Notes: generated by a model from the letters alone, not told the origin. DNA of 64,000 bases from Clostridium sp. M62/1 (GCF_020736365.1 NZ_CP085988.1:3044001-3108000); one strand, 5' to 3'; shown: positions 46,954 to 57,012, counted from the first letter of the stretch. Translations and numbers: made by a program.

Positions 46954-47907
46954 ATGAAACATGACAACCGGAAAATTGCCCTGATTGGTACTGGAATGGT
47001 GGGGATGAGCTACGCTTACTCCCTGCTCAATCAGAACGTGTGTGATGAACTGGTTTTAATTGACGTAAACAAGAAGCGCGCCATGGGCGAGGCTATGGAC
47101 TTAAACCACGGGCTGGCTTTTTCCAGCTCTAATATGAAAATCTACGCCGGAAGCTACGATGACTGCACGGATGCGGATATTGTGGTTATCTGCGCAGGCG
47201 TTGCACAGAAGCCGGGCGAAACAAGGCTTGATCTTTTAAAGAGAAACACGGAGGTGTTCCAGTCTATCATTGAGCCAGTGACAGCCTCGGGTTTTAACGG
47301 AATCTTCCTCGTAGCCACAAATCCGGTGGACATTATGACGAAAATCACCTGCACCCTGTCCGGCTTTAACCCGAGGCGTGTCCTGGGTACGGGAACCACC
47401 CTCGACACCGCCCGCCTGCGCTACCTTCTCGGCGATTACCTGAAGGTTGATCCGAGAAATGTTCACGCCTATGTCATGGGCGAGCACGGGGATTCTGAGT
47501 TTGTGCCCTGGAGCCAGGCCATGGTTGCCACCAAGTCCATCCGGGAGATGGTCAATGAATCCCATGGTTCCATCTGTGAGCAGGATATGGAGCAGATCTC
47601 CGAGGAAGTGAGGACAGCCGCCTACAAGATTATCGAGGCAAAAAATGCAACCTACTACGGGATCGGCATGGCCCTCACGCGGATTACCAAAGCGGTGCTG
47701 GGAAACGAAAACAGCGTTATGACCGTTTCCGCCATGCTGCGGGGCGAGTACGGACAGAACGGCATCTTTGTCGGTGTCCCCTGCATCATCAATCAAAACG
47801 GAATCCAGAGGGTGCTGCCCCTCACCCTGGAAGAGGATGAGCTGGAAAAATTAAACAATTCCTGCCAGGTTTTAAGGGAGTGCTACAGGGAGCTGGGGCT
47901 GGAGTAA
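46954..47907 (+). CDS. ldh: L-lactate dehydrogenase
   Basis: A 317-residue NAD-dependent enzyme. The dinucleotide fold has GTGMVGM at 11-17. CAGVAQKPGETRLDLLKRN carries the substrate-side Arg, ATNPVDIMTKI follows, and the catalytic His is in GEHGDSE. Gln in the mobile loop (AQKPGE) favours pyruvate over oxaloacetate, so I call it lactate rather than malate dehydrogenase. It reduces pyruvate and regenerates NAD+. The start follows AGGAGG. It ends at a strong terminator shared with the surface-protein gene. Confidence 0.93.
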   Translation: MKHDNRKIALIGTGMVGMSYAYSLLNQNVCDELVLIDVNKKRAMGEAMDLNHGLAFSSSNMKIYAGSYDDCTDADIVVICAGVAQKPGETRLDLLKRNTEVFQSIIEPVTASGFNGIFLVATNPVDIMTKITCTLSGFNPRRVLGTGTTLDTARLRYLLGDYLKVDPRNVHAYVMGEHGDSEFVPWSQAMVATKSIREMVNESHGSICEQDMEQISEEVRTAAYKIIEAKNATYYGIGMALTRITKAVLGNENSVMTVSAMLRGEYGQNGIFVGVPCIINQNGIQRVLPLTLEEDELEKLNNSCQVLRECYRELGLE

Positions 47908-47955
47908 ATAAGACAGCCATGGCCGCCAGGGTCTCTCTGGCCGTTTAGGAAAAAA

Positions 47956-48003
47956 GATGCAGGGAGCCGTCTTTCTGAAAACTCGGCTCCCTGCATCTTT
48001 TGC
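47956..48003 (+). terminator. Terminator between ldh and the surface-protein gene
   Basis: GATGCAGGGAGCCG (47956-47969) pairs perfectly with CGGCTCCCTGCATC (47984-47997) and is followed by TTTTGCTTTT. A-rich sequence on the left lets it work on the minus strand too. Confidence 0.88.
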
Positions 48004-48027
48004 TTTTCCCGTCCTATCTCAAATTTC

Positions 48028-48984
48028 CTAGTTTGCCTGAATCCAGGCCCCGTCTGCCCCGACCTGATAACCGTCCGGCGTCGTGGTGTTTGACAGCATG
48101 GCCCCTGAGGAGTCACAGTAATACCACTTTCCGTTCCAGTCAATCCAGCCTGTCTTCATATAGCCGGTTCCGTCGAAGAAATACCACTTGCCTCCTATGT
48201 ACTGCCAATTATTTACTGTGTAGCTCCCATCTGCATTCCTGTACCACCAGCCTGTAGTGTCCTGAATCCACACAGCCGCACTTTTTCCTGCACTTAAGGC
48301 CGCTGCCTTCTCAGCATTTACCGTCCAGACCGGTGAATTGTGCCATTCGCCCTTCTGGGAGCCGTGGACACCGCGGACGCGGAATTTATAGTCTCCGGCC
48401 GCTGTGAAGTATGGAGAAAGATCGTATTTAATATCTGTTGTGGACAGAAGAGGGGAGACTACGGTGCTTCCTCTGTAAAGGCGGATCTCATAGCTCTCTG
48501 CATCGTAGCCGCCGTTCCAGGATGCCGCTGCGCTGTTCTGATCCCAGCTCAGATCCTCCAAATCCAGTTCATACTCATTGTCATCCTCAAGGCCATCCAT
48601 GGTAAAGGATACGATAAGGGTCCGGCTTCCGCTCCTCTTGGCTGAGGTAACCTCTCCCTTTACCCCCTTTACCTTCACTTTCTTTTCGGAAAATCCGGAG
48701 TTAAAAATATAGTCGTCCTCAGCCTCCAGAGTGATTTTGAGTTCGGGCTGATCGCCTTCCTCCCAGTCGTTTTCCGGCTCATTCTCCACTTCCACTGTAT
48801 CCACATAATATTTATCTGAATCTGTGGAGCCATCTACCTCGCTGTCGCTGTCCCCGACTGTGATGGCTGAATCCAGCTCGATGGTTACGGACGTAATCTT
48901 GGAAGCGGCAAACGAAGTCACCGGCATGGCAGCTGCCAGCCCCGCGCACACTGCCGGAAGGAGTACTTTTTTCCAATGTGTCAT
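48028..48984 (-). CDS. Secreted surface protein with choline-binding-type repeats
   Basis: 318 residues. A signal peptide (cleavage probably after TSFA, near residue 27) is followed by an acidic N-terminal domain. A beta-sandwich-like, fibronectin-III-resembling stretch (SWNGGYDAESYEIRLYRG, YKFRVRGVHG) comes next. The C-terminus has three to four aromatic repeats (WIQDTTGWWYRNADGSY, WQYIGGKWYFFDGTGYM, WIDWNGKWYYCDSSGAM) of the choline/glucan-binding type. These repeats usually bind cell-wall choline or polysaccharide. The ligand here is unknown. It may be under activator control (see 49027-49090). Confidence 0.87.
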   Translation of the reverse strand: MTHWKKVLLPAVCAGLAAAMPVTSFAASKITSVTIELDSAITVGDSDSEVDGSTDSDKYYVDTVEVENEPENDWEEGDQPELKITLEAEDDYIFNSGFSEKKVKVKGVKGEVTSAKRSGSRTLIVSFTMDGLEDDNEYELDLEDLSWDQNSAAASWNGGYDAESYEIRLYRGSTVVSPLLSTTDIKYDLSPYFTAAGDYKFRVRGVHGSQKGEWHNSPVWTVNAEKAAALSAGKSAAVWIQDTTGWWYRNADGSYTVNNWQYIGGKWYFFDGTGYMKTGWIDWNGKWYYCDSSGAMLSNTTTPDGYQVGADGAWIQAN

Positions 48985-49026
48985 AAGAAATACCTCCTGA
49001 ATGTATTATTTCTCTGTCTGTACCTT

Positions 49027-49090
49027 ATTTTACCATGTATCCGCCATGAGGGAAAGCTCCTTTTAGATGAGGAAAGTTCCTTTTAGAAAT
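49027..49090 (-). promoter_or_regulatory. Promoter with 20-bp direct repeats upstream of the surface-protein gene
   Basis: Direct repeats at 49051-49070 and 49071-49090 share GGAAAG-TCCTTTTAGA. A good -10 (TAAAAT, minus strand, 49027-49032) has only TTTCCC at the -35 position, which falls inside the first repeat. This layout suggests an activator such as a response regulator. Confidence 0.55.
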
Positions 49091-49169
49091 CAGACACACT
49101 GAAACCGAACTGAGGAGAACCTGTGCCGAGTCCGACGGTTCAGAACCGTCTCTCTTTTTGAATTTCCAT

Positions 49170-49210
49170 ACAGAAAAACTGCAGAGCGGACAGCCCTGCA
49201 GTTTTTCTGT
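49170..49210 (-). terminator. Terminator of hppA
   Basis: ACAGAAAAACTGCAG (49170-49184) pairs perfectly with CTGCAGTTTTTCTGT (49196-49210), an 11-nt loop. The T-rich arm end serves as the U-tract on the minus strand. Confidence 0.75.
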
Positions 49211-49235
49211 ATCTCTCTGTAAGATTTTTCGCTTC

Positions 49236-51218
49236 CTAGAATATAGTTCCGATAGACAGGAACAGCGGCGCGAACACCAGTGACACGATCGTCATCAGCT
49301 TGATCAGGATATTGATGGAAGGTCCTGAAGTATCCTTAAACGGATCGCCCACCGTATCGCCCACAACGGCTGCCTTATGGGAAGGACTTCCCTTTCCGCC
49401 GTGAGTTCCGCTCTCTATATATTTCTTTGCGTTGTCCCACGCTCCTCCGGCATTGGCCATGAAAATCGCCATCAGAACGCCTGTAACCAGAGAACCTGCA
49501 AGAAGGCCGCCCAGTGCGTCTGTTCCAAGCAGGATTCCCATTGCGATCGGAACTGCCACGGAGATGATGCCGGGAACCAGCATCTCGTGGAGAGCTGCTG
49601 TGGTGGAAATTCCAACACAGGACGTATAGTCAGGACGGCTCTCGCCCTTTAAGATACCCGGATCCTCCCGGAACTGTCTTCTGACCTCCTCGATCATCTT
49701 ATAAGCCGCCTTGGACACCGATTCCATGGTGATGGCTGAGAAGAGGAAGGGCAGCATGCCTCCGATAAATAATCCGATGATTACCTTCGGATTTAAAATA
49801 TCAATAGTCGTAAGATTTACCGCCTGAGCATAGGACACAAACAGAGCCAGAGCTGTCAGGGCAGCAGAACCGATGGCAAAGCCCTTTCCGATTGCCGCCG
49901 TTGTGTTGCCGACGCTGTCCAGCTTGTCTGTGATGTTTCTCACACTTTCGTCCAGACCGGACATCTCTGCGATTCCGCCTGCATTGTCCGCGATAGGACC
50001 ATAGGCGTCAACTGCAATAGTGCTTCCCGTGGTAGCCAGCATTCCCACTGCTGCCAGCGCGATTCCGTAGAGGCCTGCTGTGGAGTAGGCCACGATAATT
50101 CCCACTGCGATAAAGAGAATAGGTACTACTGTGGACTTCATGCCCACGGCAAGACCGGAGATAATGTTTGTAGCTGAACCGGTCTCTGACTGCTCTGCAA
50201 TCTTCTTTACAGATTTATACTTGTCTGAGGTGTAAATCTCTGTGGCCTGTCCGATAATGAAGCCCACTAAAAGACCGGAAATCACAGCTGCCGCCTCATT
50301 CATGCGTCCGAAGAACTGGTTGCTGAGCACCAGGGACATAATAATTACAATGGCATATGCCACATAGCTTCCAAGATTCAGGGATTTCTGAGGATCTGTC
50401 CCCTCTTTTCCCTTTACAAAGAAAGTTCCGATTACGGAAGCGATTACTCCAAAGGCTGCCAGAACCAGAGGGAAGAATGCGCCTTCCGCCTGGTAAGCCA
50501 CAACTCCCAGAGTCACTGCTGATACCAGAGAGCCTACATAAGACTCGAACAGATCGGCTCCCATTCCGGCCACATCGCCTACATTGTCGCCCACATTATC
50601 TGCAATAACTGCCGGGTTTCTCGGATCGTCCTCCGGAATTCCCACTTCAACCTTTCCTACCAGGTCAGCTCCCACATCGGCAGCCTTTGTGTAGATTCCG
50701 CCGCCTACACGGGCAAATAAGGCGATGGAGGATGCGCCAAGGCTGTAGCCTGTCAGCACGTTCACATCCTTTGTCACAAGATAAATCACGCTGGCGCCCA
50801 GAAGTCCCAGGCCGACTACGCACATTCCCATAACGGCTCCGCCTTTATAGGCGATGCCGAGGGCTTTTCCCATGCCGCCCTCTCTGGCGCCGTTAGCTGT
50901 GCGGACGTTGGCATCTGTGGCTACCTGCATGCCAATGTATCCTGCCATCGTAGAAAATGCCGCTCCCACTAAAAAGCAAACGGCAGTAATCCAGTTGCCG
51001 ATTCCGATCCCAATCACCACAAAAAGGATCGCCACAAAAAATACGAGGATCTTATACTCCGCCCTCAGAAACGCCTGGGCGCCTTCCTTGATCGCCCCTG
51101 CAATCTCTCTCATTCGCTCATTTCCCGGAGCCTGCTTCCTGATCCCTGATGCCAGGATCAGCGCGAACAGAAGTGCCGCCACTCCCGCTGCCGGCGCAAG
51201 CCAAACCAATTCTTTCAT
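49236..51218 (-). CDS. hppA: Membrane-bound ion-translocating pyrophosphatase, K+-dependent type
   Basis: A 660-residue pump with about 16 TM segments. It hydrolyses PPi and exports Na+ and/or H+. The substrate motif [20 protein letters not shown] is followed by [19 protein letters not shown], and [12 protein letters not shown] and [20 protein letters not shown] come later. At the K+-determinant site the sequence reads [10 protein letters not shown] with Ala rather than Lys, as in K+-dependent enzymes. Na+ transport would fit the Na+ pump GcdB, but pump specificity is inferred. The ATG is preceded by GGGAGG. Confidence 0.95.
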   Translation of the reverse strand: MKELVWLAPAAGVAALLFALILASGIRKQAPGNERMREIAGAIKEGAQAFLRAEYKILVFFVAILFVVIGIGIGNWITAVCFLVGAAFSTMAGYIGMQVATDANVRTANGAREGGMGKALGIAYKGGAVMGMCVVGLGLLGASVIYLVTKDVNVLTGYSLGASSIALFARVGGGIYTKAADVGADLVGKVEVGIPEDDPRNPAVIADNVGDNVGDVAGMGADLFESYVGSLVSAVTLGVVAYQAEGAFFPLVLAAFGVIASVIGTFFVKGKEGTDPQKSLNLGSYVAYAIVIIMSLVLSNQFFGRMNEAAAVISGLLVGFIIGQATEIYTSDKYKSVKKIAEQSETGSATNIISGLAVGMKSTVVPILFIAVGIIVAYSTAGLYGIALAAVGMLATTGSTIAVDAYGPIADNAGGIAEMSGLDESVRNITDKLDSVGNTTAAIGKGFAIGSAALTALALFVSYAQAVNLTTIDILNPKVIIGLFIGGMLPFLFSAITMESVSKAAYKMIEEVRRQFREDPGILKGESRPDYTSCVGISTTAALHEMLVPGIISVAVPIAMGILLGTDALGGLLAGSLVTGVLMAIFMANAGGAWDNAKKYIESGTHGGKGSPSHKAAVVGDTVGDPFKDTSGPSINILIKLMTIVSLVFAPLFLSIGTIF

Positions 51219-51499
51219 TGCATTAACCTCCCTGAATTATCTTTTTCTGGCGAATCATTCCGAAATAACGCAGAAGTATTGCCGAAGCTCCTCTCCGTCT
51301 CACCTCCCTGCTCTCATACTGCTGTTTCGTCTGTCTGTACCAGCATACCCCATTTCCGCTTCTATCCCTGCAAATTTTCCGTTCAGTTCCTTATAAATAA
51401 ACTTCCCGGCAGATTCCGTCCTTCGCCAAACGCTAAGCAGGCGGGTTCTCCTATGCTCTTCTCTTTTTCATAAGCTTCCCGCTGCTTCCTGCACGGGGA

Positions 51500-51660
51500 T
51501 GCCTCCGGCTCAAACAGCGTACGCTGTCCTGCTCTTTGGCGCCGGTTTTTATCCTCAGTGCTGATTCTGCGGAAAAGGACAACCGTTTTCCGCAATGCCT
51601 TCTGCCCGGCAGGGCTTTTTATTTCGTCGGAAATTTGACAAATTTCTGACGAAATAAAAA
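51500..51660 (-). repeat. Structured intergenic element, possible copy E of the repeat family
   Basis: Contains the palindrome ACAGCGTACGCTGT (51514-51527), a 9-bp stem TGCGGAAAA/TTTTCCGCA (51568-51594), the motif CCCGGCAG near 51605 shared with D, and a 21-bp terminal stem with one G-T pair (51616-51636 with 51640-51660, loop GAC). It lies in the hppA leader. The rest of 51219-51700 shows no gene. Confidence 0.6.
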
Positions 51661-51701
51661 AATGCAAATTCTCTATAACAACCTGCATCGCTATGATAAA
51701 T

Positions 51702-51731
51702 ATAATACTATATCACCTGTCCTGTCGTCAA
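51702..51731 (-). promoter_or_regulatory. Candidate promoter of hppA
   Basis: TTGACG (minus strand, 51726-51731), 18 bp, TATTAT (51702-51707). It would give a leader of nearly 480 nt that includes the structured element E. Confidence 0.5.
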
Positions 51732-51882
51732 TATGACTGATAATAATTTAACATTATTTTTTATTCACCACTTCATTAATTATCCGATATAAACCAATTA
51801 TTCCGTTTTTACTCCCAACTCTGTAACTCTCTTCTGTTCTCTCCTGTCCCGCTAATTCTTCGTTAATCTTATTTTTTCCCGA

Positions 51883-51911
51883 TTGAAACACTGTTCTTTT
51901 TTTAGTACAAT
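51883..51911 (+). promoter_or_regulatory. Promoter of the CorC/HlyC-like gene
   Basis: TTGAAA (51883-51888), 17 bp, TACAAT (51906-51911). The ribosome site AAAAGGAG is at 51995-52002. Confidence 0.7.
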
Positions 51912-52011
51912 AGGATTAGTCTGCAAAGACGCCGGAAGGGCATAATGATGACAGGGCATGATTAAGACAGCCTGTTCCGGTCAAAATAATTAGGAAAAGG
52001 AGCGACATTTT

Positions 52012-53424
52012 GTGGACAATCTACCTGGGCTACTGCTGATTCAGGCAGGGCTGATTCTTCTCAATGCATTTTTTGCCGCAACAGAGATTGCGGTCATCTC
52101 GCTGAACACGGCGAAGCTGAAAAAACAGCAGGAGGCAGGCGACCGTATGGCCGGACGCCTTTTGAAAATGGCAGAGGAGCCTGCTGGCTTTCTCTCCACC
52201 ATCCAGATCGGAATTACGCTGGCAGGCTTCCTCGGAAGCGCCTTCGCGGCTGATAACTTCTCTGACCCCCTGACAGAGTGGATATACAGCGGACTGGGCT
52301 TTCAGACCCTTTCCCCGGCTGTGCTGAATACAGTTTCCGTCATTCTTATTACTCTGATTCTTTCCTACTTTACGCTGATTTTCGGAGAGCTGGTTCCAAA
52401 GCGCATCGCCATGCAGAAATCTTACGCTGTAGCAAAGTTTTCCTGCTCAGTGGTATCTGCCATCGCTTTTATGGCCCGTCCGGTAATCGCTTTTCTCGCG
52501 TTTTCCACCAATCTGGTGCTTCGTCTTCTCGGCATGAAAACGGAAGCCGAGGAGGAAGGCGTTACAGAAGAGGACATCCGCATGATGATTGACCTGGGAA
52601 AGGAAAAGGGTACTATTGCCGAAGATGAAAATGAGTGGATTCAGAATGTTTTTGATTTTCGTGACACCTCTATCCTGTCTGCCATGACCAGAGAATCTGA
52701 TATAGTAAACCTGTTTGAGGACTCCTCCGAACAGGAAATTCTGAAAATCATCCGTGAGTCAGGACTTTCCAGACTTCCGGTTTACACAAAGGATCACGAG
52801 GACGTAAAGGGTATCCTCTATACAAGGGAGTACCTTTTAAACCTGACGGCCAAACAGCCAAAATCTCTTTCGCAGCTTCTCCACCAGGCTTATTTCGTTC
52901 CGGAGTCTATCCACGCAGATGACCTGTTCCGTGACATGCAGACGAAAAAAGTGCATATGGCCATTGTCGTGGACGAGTACGGAAACATCTCCGGTCTCAT
53001 AACAATGGAAGATTTGCTGGAAGAAATTGTGGGAAGCATTTACGATGAATTTGACCGGGTGATCGATCCGGAGATTGAACGGATCAGCGAAAACCTGTGG
53101 AGATTCCCGGGGGACACCCTGATCGAAGATGTGGAGGAGCAGATGGATATTACGCTTCCCGACCAGGAAGAGTACGATACCATCGGCGGAATGGTCTTAA
53201 GCTGTCTTCACACGATTCCAAAAGACGGGACAACAGTGGATGTGGAGATAAACGGCCTGTCCCTCCACGCTGAAAAAATCGTGGGACGCAGAATCGAATC
53301 TGTTCTTGTTAAAAAGCTGGACACAGAGCAAAGCAGTTCTGCCCCCACAGGAGAGTCCGAAGAGCAGGACGAAAAGAAGGCGGGGAAAACTCCCGGAAAG
53401 CGGGGAACTGCCGCTGCCGGATAA
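52012..53424 (+). CDS. CNNM/CorC/HlyC-family membrane transporter
   Basis: 470 residues. An N-terminal CNNM (DUF21) domain with about four TM segments (LLLIQAGLILLNAFFAATEIAV opens it, split as LLLIQAGLILLNAF and FAATEIAV) is followed by two CBS domains (about 215-335, AMTRESDIVN and VVDEYGNISGLITMEDLLEE) and a C-terminal CorC_HlyC domain. Such proteins are linked to Mg2+/Co2+ efflux; the old hemolysin name is not a demonstrated activity. The start is GTG 52012, nine bases after AAAAGGAG. The tail is Lys/Glu-rich. It converges with the kinase gene. Confidence 0.92.
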   Translation: MDNLPGLLLIQAGLILLNAFFAATEIAVISLNTAKLKKQQEAGDRMAGRLLKMAEEPAGFLSTIQIGITLAGFLGSAFAADNFSDPLTEWIYSGLGFQTLSPAVLNTVSVILITLILSYFTLIFGELVPKRIAMQKSYAVAKFSCSVVSAIAFMARPVIAFLAFSTNLVLRLLGMKTEAEEEGVTEEDIRMMIDLGKEKGTIAEDENEWIQNVFDFRDTSILSAMTRESDIVNLFEDSSEQEILKIIRESGLSRLPVYTKDHEDVKGILYTREYLLNLTAKQPKSLSQLLHQAYFVPESIHADDLFRDMQTKKVHMAIVVDEYGNISGLITMEDLLEEIVGSIYDEFDRVIDPEIERISENLWRFPGDTLIEDVEEQMDITLPDQEEYDTIGGMVLSCLHTIPKDGTTVDVEINGLSLHAEKIVGRRIESVLVKKLDTEQSSSAPTGESEEQDEKKAGKTPGKRGTAAAG

Positions 53425-53468
53425 CGGACAGCGGGCAGATCGTATCCTCCCCTTCACACAGAATCTGG

Positions 53469-54845
53469 TCAGGTACATGACCCCCGCTCTTCGGCCAGAC
53501 TGTCGGCAATCTGCCTAAGCGTCTGATCGGTTCCCACATTGCCGGGAAAGATAATGTAGGGCATACCCGGAAACCGGCTCTCCTTCCCGGTCAGCCACAC
53601 GGGAACCCCAGGCGCCGCCTGTCCCAGAGCCAGAGCCTTCTTCACTCCAAGCCCTCTTGTCCCCACATCACTGGAGGTAATCCCGCCCTTTGCGATAATG
53701 TAGGAAGGGGAAACGGAAAGCTCCCGCACAACAGACGTGAGGGCCTCGGAAATGCGGACAGACAGATTCAGACTTTCCTCCCCCTCTTCTCTGCAGAGAA
53801 CGCGGCGGCTGGTGTAGACGACTGCGTCTCTCCCCCATGAAATTGCCTGTTCCGCGCGTTTTCTGACCTCCTGTATCTCTTTTCTCAGCTCTCCGTCCCT
53901 GAGGGCCGCATCTGCCTGAAATTCGATGAAGCAGTAGGGATGGATGCTGTTTTCAAGCTCTGCAAGCTGTCTCGTAGTTCTCTCTACATGGGAGCCGGCT
54001 ATTATCAGTCCTCCGCTCTTTGTTCCCTTTTTGAGCAGTTCCCTGCCTGTCAGAAATGGTTTTGCCTTTATGCCCGATATAGCTTTTACAAGGGAAGCAC
54101 CGCTTCTGACGGTAAACCATTTTCCCTGCTTAACCGCCCGCCAGAAGGAAACGGAGAACCTCTCAAGCTGGGAATAGCAGACAGCATTTACGACAATTTT
54201 CTGCCCGTCTTTCGCTGATTTCAGAAGTTCATCCAGACGGCAGTCTTCTGTACCCGATTCCAGAAGCTGCGTACTGACAGAAATGCAGTTATCCCTTTTT
54301 ACCCGACCGCCCGTCTTTTCCTCTATAAATTCTCTCAGATTGGAGGAGCGGTAGCCAAAGGTTCTGTCCCGGGCATACTCCGTCTTCGCCGCCTCTGTCC
54401 AGCTTCCGTTCTCCTCCACATAATGAATATCGTCCTTCGTGCAGCGCCCGCCTTCAAAGAAGGCCGGACACAGAATCTCTCCGTCTGTTTTCAGTCCCCC
54501 TTCCTCCAGAAACACCTGCTCCATAACTTCCGGCTCCAGGAGGTAGTGTCCGCGAAGTGTGGAATCTCCCCGCAGGATCACCAGAAACGGGATATTGGTT
54601 TCCCCGGACACGGCCAGCAGTCTGCGGGCAATGGTTCTGTGCACCTCCTCTGTCTGCTTTTTTCCAAAGCTTCTGGAATTGGTAAGGATATAGAACAGAC
54701 AGCTGCTGTCTTTAAATGCCTCCCGGAGCGTGGAAATTTCCCAGTCGGTATAGACGTATACATCGTGAACCGTCTGAATTCCAGTAGGATCGTCGTCCAG
54801 GACTGCGATTTTAAAAGGCTGTTCATTTCTCTTGAAGGCCTCCAT
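53469..54845 (-). CDS. Four-carbon acid sugar kinase family protein (DUF1537)
   Basis: A 458-residue two-domain kinase. The N-terminal domain starts with KIAVLDDDPTGIQTVHDV. The C-terminal nucleotide-binding domain has YIIAKGGITSSDVGTRGLGV and a terminal IIFPGNVGT. Characterised relatives phosphorylate D-threonate, D-erythronate or 3-oxo-tetronate. ATG 54845 follows GGAGG; ATG 54860 is itself inside that site. It is last in the sigma-54-controlled operon, so it probably activates the imported acid for the aldolase or dehydrogenase steps. The exact substrate cannot be read from sequence. Confidence 0.88.
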   Translation of the reverse strand: MEAFKRNEQPFKIAVLDDDPTGIQTVHDVYVYTDWEISTLREAFKDSSCLFYILTNSRSFGKKQTEEVHRTIARRLLAVSGETNIPFLVILRGDSTLRGHYLLEPEVMEQVFLEEGGLKTDGEILCPAFFEGGRCTKDDIHYVEENGSWTEAAKTEYARDRTFGYRSSNLREFIEEKTGGRVKRDNCISVSTQLLESGTEDCRLDELLKSAKDGQKIVVNAVCYSQLERFSVSFWRAVKQGKWFTVRSGASLVKAISGIKAKPFLTGRELLKKGTKSGGLIIAGSHVERTTRQLAELENSIHPYCFIEFQADAALRDGELRKEIQEVRKRAEQAISWGRDAVVYTSRRVLCREEGEESLNLSVRISEALTSVVRELSVSPSYIIAKGGITSSDVGTRGLGVKKALALGQAAPGVPVWLTGKESRFPGMPYIIFPGNVGTDQTLRQIADSLAEERGSCT

Positions 54846-54957
54846 GCGCCATTCCTCCATTTCATCTGGCTGAAATTGCTACCTGAATGATTCATGTATT
54901 TTTATTGTTTTCGCATTTGCAAAAGTCCGTTTTTTGTCTTCTGCAGCCAATCAAAGC

Positions 54958-55701
54958 CTAGCCTTCCTTCACCCCGTAAATTTTCCTCTCCAGAACTCTC
55001 ATATCATGTCCCGGCAGAATGAAATCACAGATTTTCTTTGTCTTTTCATAGCTTGCAAACCATTCTTTCAAATCTACATGGATGCCGGACGGCGACATTT
55101 TCTCATAGTTTTCATAGAGAGGATACGTATCGCTGGCAATCAGATAAACGCCTTCCTCTGTTTCTACCCGGACTCCCTGAATTCCCGGCGTGTGGCCCGG
55201 CAGAAGCGCGAGACTGATTCCGGGAGCCACTTCCATATCCCCATCCACCACTCTCATCTGCTGAAAGCCGGTGAACCAGCTGGGTTTTCCGTTTCTCGGA
55301 TCGTAGCAGTATGGGACGCTGTCCGAGGGAAGGGGAGCCACTGCATACTGAAGCTCCCTTTTCTGCACATAGATCGGCACATCGGGGAACAGTTCCAGGT
55401 TGTAGCTGTGATCCCAGTGGAGATGCGTCAGGATAATGAAATCGATCTGTTCCGTTTCCACCCCCATTTTCTGCAGCTCTTCCTTCAGGAAGGTAGCCCT
55501 CTCCACCTTCCGGTGTGTCATGCCTTTGGCAAGCTCCGGGTTTGGGGGGCCCGCGTCAACGAGAACGGTCAGCCCGTCTCCCTCTACCAGATAGGATACA
55601 AGGGGCACATCAATTTTAACGCCCGGATCCTGTTTGTATGTAAACAGAGATTTGTCAAAGTCAATAAATACTCCATGAAAAATCGGTCTAATTGTATACA
55701 T
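54958..55701 (-). CDS. Metallo-beta-lactamase-fold lactonase-like hydrolase
   Basis: A 247-residue protein with the di-zinc HxHxDH motif (HLHWDHSYN), an Asp/His in PGHTPGIQG and LIASDTYP, and a C-terminal LPGHD. It is closest in form to the AhlD/AttM lactonases that open homoserine lactones or gamma-butyrolactone. In this operon a sugar-acid lactone is the more probable substrate (inferred from neighbours). It lies 45 bases after dctM. Confidence 0.85.
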   Translation of the reverse strand: MYTIRPIFHGVFIDFDKSLFTYKQDPGVKIDVPLVSYLVEGDGLTVLVDAGPPNPELAKGMTHRKVERATFLKEELQKMGVETEQIDFIILTHLHWDHSYNLELFPDVPIYVQKRELQYAVAPLPSDSVPYCYDPRNGKPSWFTGFQQMRVVDGDMEVAPGISLALLPGHTPGIQGVRVETEEGVYLIASDTYPLYENYEKMSPSGIHVDLKEWFASYEKTKKICDFILPGHDMRVLERKIYGVKEG

Positions 55702-55746
55702 AATACTTTCCTTTCTTTTCTGTCATTTTCTCTGTGTTCCGGCATC

Positions 55747-57012
55747 TTAAATAAGCGCCAGGGATAAAAACGGAACAAAACTGATGATCAGCACATCTAT
55801 CACAAGCACTACGAGGAATTTAAGCACATCCTTCATCATCTCTTCCAGCTTGATCCCCGCAATCTGGCAGGATAAGAACAGGTTGATCCCCACTGGCGGA
55901 GTGCAATAGCCGATGGCCAGATTCACAACCATAATAATTCCAAAGTGGATCAGATCGATTCCAAATGCCGTCGCAATCGGGGAAAGAAGAGGCGCCAGAA
56001 TAATAATGGCAGGCCCTGCGTCGAAAAACATTCCCACAAAGAACAGAAGCACATTGACAATCAGAAGGAATATGACTCTGTTGTGGGCAAAGGTGGTAAA
56101 CATCTGGGCCACCTGCTGGGGCACATTCAGACGTCCCATCAGCCATGCCAGAAGCCCCGCCGTCGCCACCAGAAACATGATTGTTGCCGTTGTAACAGCC
56201 GCGTTTCCTATCACTTCCGGAAGATCCTTCAGCTTTAAATCCTTATAGATAAATTTTCCCACCAGGAACGAATATCCGGCCGCCACTGCCGCAGCCTCTG
56301 TAGGCGTAAACAGGCCTGAGTAGACTCCCCCCAGGATAATGACCGGCATGAAAATGGCCCAGATTGCTTCTGTAAAGGCATGCATTTTCTCCTTGGCCGT
56401 GGCCTTTCTTTCGTTTCCTCTGTATCCTCTTTTTTTGCAGATCATGTAGGACAGCCCAATCAGCGATACACCCATCAGAATTCCAGGAAGGACTCCGGCC
56501 TTAAACATATCACCGATTGACACGCCTGTCGCCACCCCGTAGATAACCATGGGGATACTGGGCGGAATGATAACCCCCATCTGCCCAGAACAGGCCTGAA
56601 CCGAGGCCGAGAAGCTCCGGCTGTATCCTTTCTGAATCATTGCGGGAATCAGGATAACGCCCACTGCTGTCACAGTGGCTGCGCTGGAGCCTGAAATAGC
56701 CGCGAAAAACATAGAGGTTATAATCACCACCATGGCCAGTCCGCCTGTCTTATGTCCCACAAAGGCATCAGCCAGATGAATCAGACGTTTTGAGATTCCT
56801 CCCGACTCCATCAAAGCTCCCGACAGTACGAAGAATGGAATTGCCATCAGAGGAAATGAATCAGAAGTCGTAAAAAGCCTCTGGGGCACTACGGTAAGCG
56901 GAAGATCGGTCAGAAACGCCAGAAAGCCAGCCGCAGCCATGCCGATTCCTGCTGCAATCGGAACTCCGAGAATAAACAAAACCAGCATTCCAACAAATAA
57001 TATTCCAGCCAT
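55747..57012 (-). CDS. dctM: TRAP transporter large permease DctM
   Basis: A 421-residue membrane protein with about 12 TM segments. The TRAP large-subunit features PLMAIPFFVLSGALMESGGI, ISGSSAATVTAVGVILIPAM, PPSIPMVIYGVATGVSIGDMF and the C-terminal GYCTPPVGINLFLSC are present. It uses a Na+ gradient to import organic acids delivered by DctP. It starts three bases after dctQ. Confidence 0.95.
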   Translation of the reverse strand: MAGILFVGMLVLFILGVPIAAGIGMAAAGFLAFLTDLPLTVVPQRLFTTSDSFPLMAIPFFVLSGALMESGGISKRLIHLADAFVGHKTGGLAMVVIITSMFFAAISGSSAATVTAVGVILIPAMIQKGYSRSFSASVQACSGQMGVIIPPSIPMVIYGVATGVSIGDMFKAGVLPGILMGVSLIGLSYMICKKRGYRGNERKATAKEKMHAFTEAIWAIFMPVIILGGVYSGLFTPTEAAAVAAGYSFLVGKFIYKDLKLKDLPEVIGNAAVTTATIMFLVATAGLLAWLMGRLNVPQQVAQMFTTFAHNRVIFLLIVNVLLFFVGMFFDAGPAIIILAPLLSPIATAFGIDLIHFGIIMVVNLAIGYCTPPVGINLFLSCQIAGIKLEEMMKDVLKFLVVLVIDVLIISFVPFLSLALI

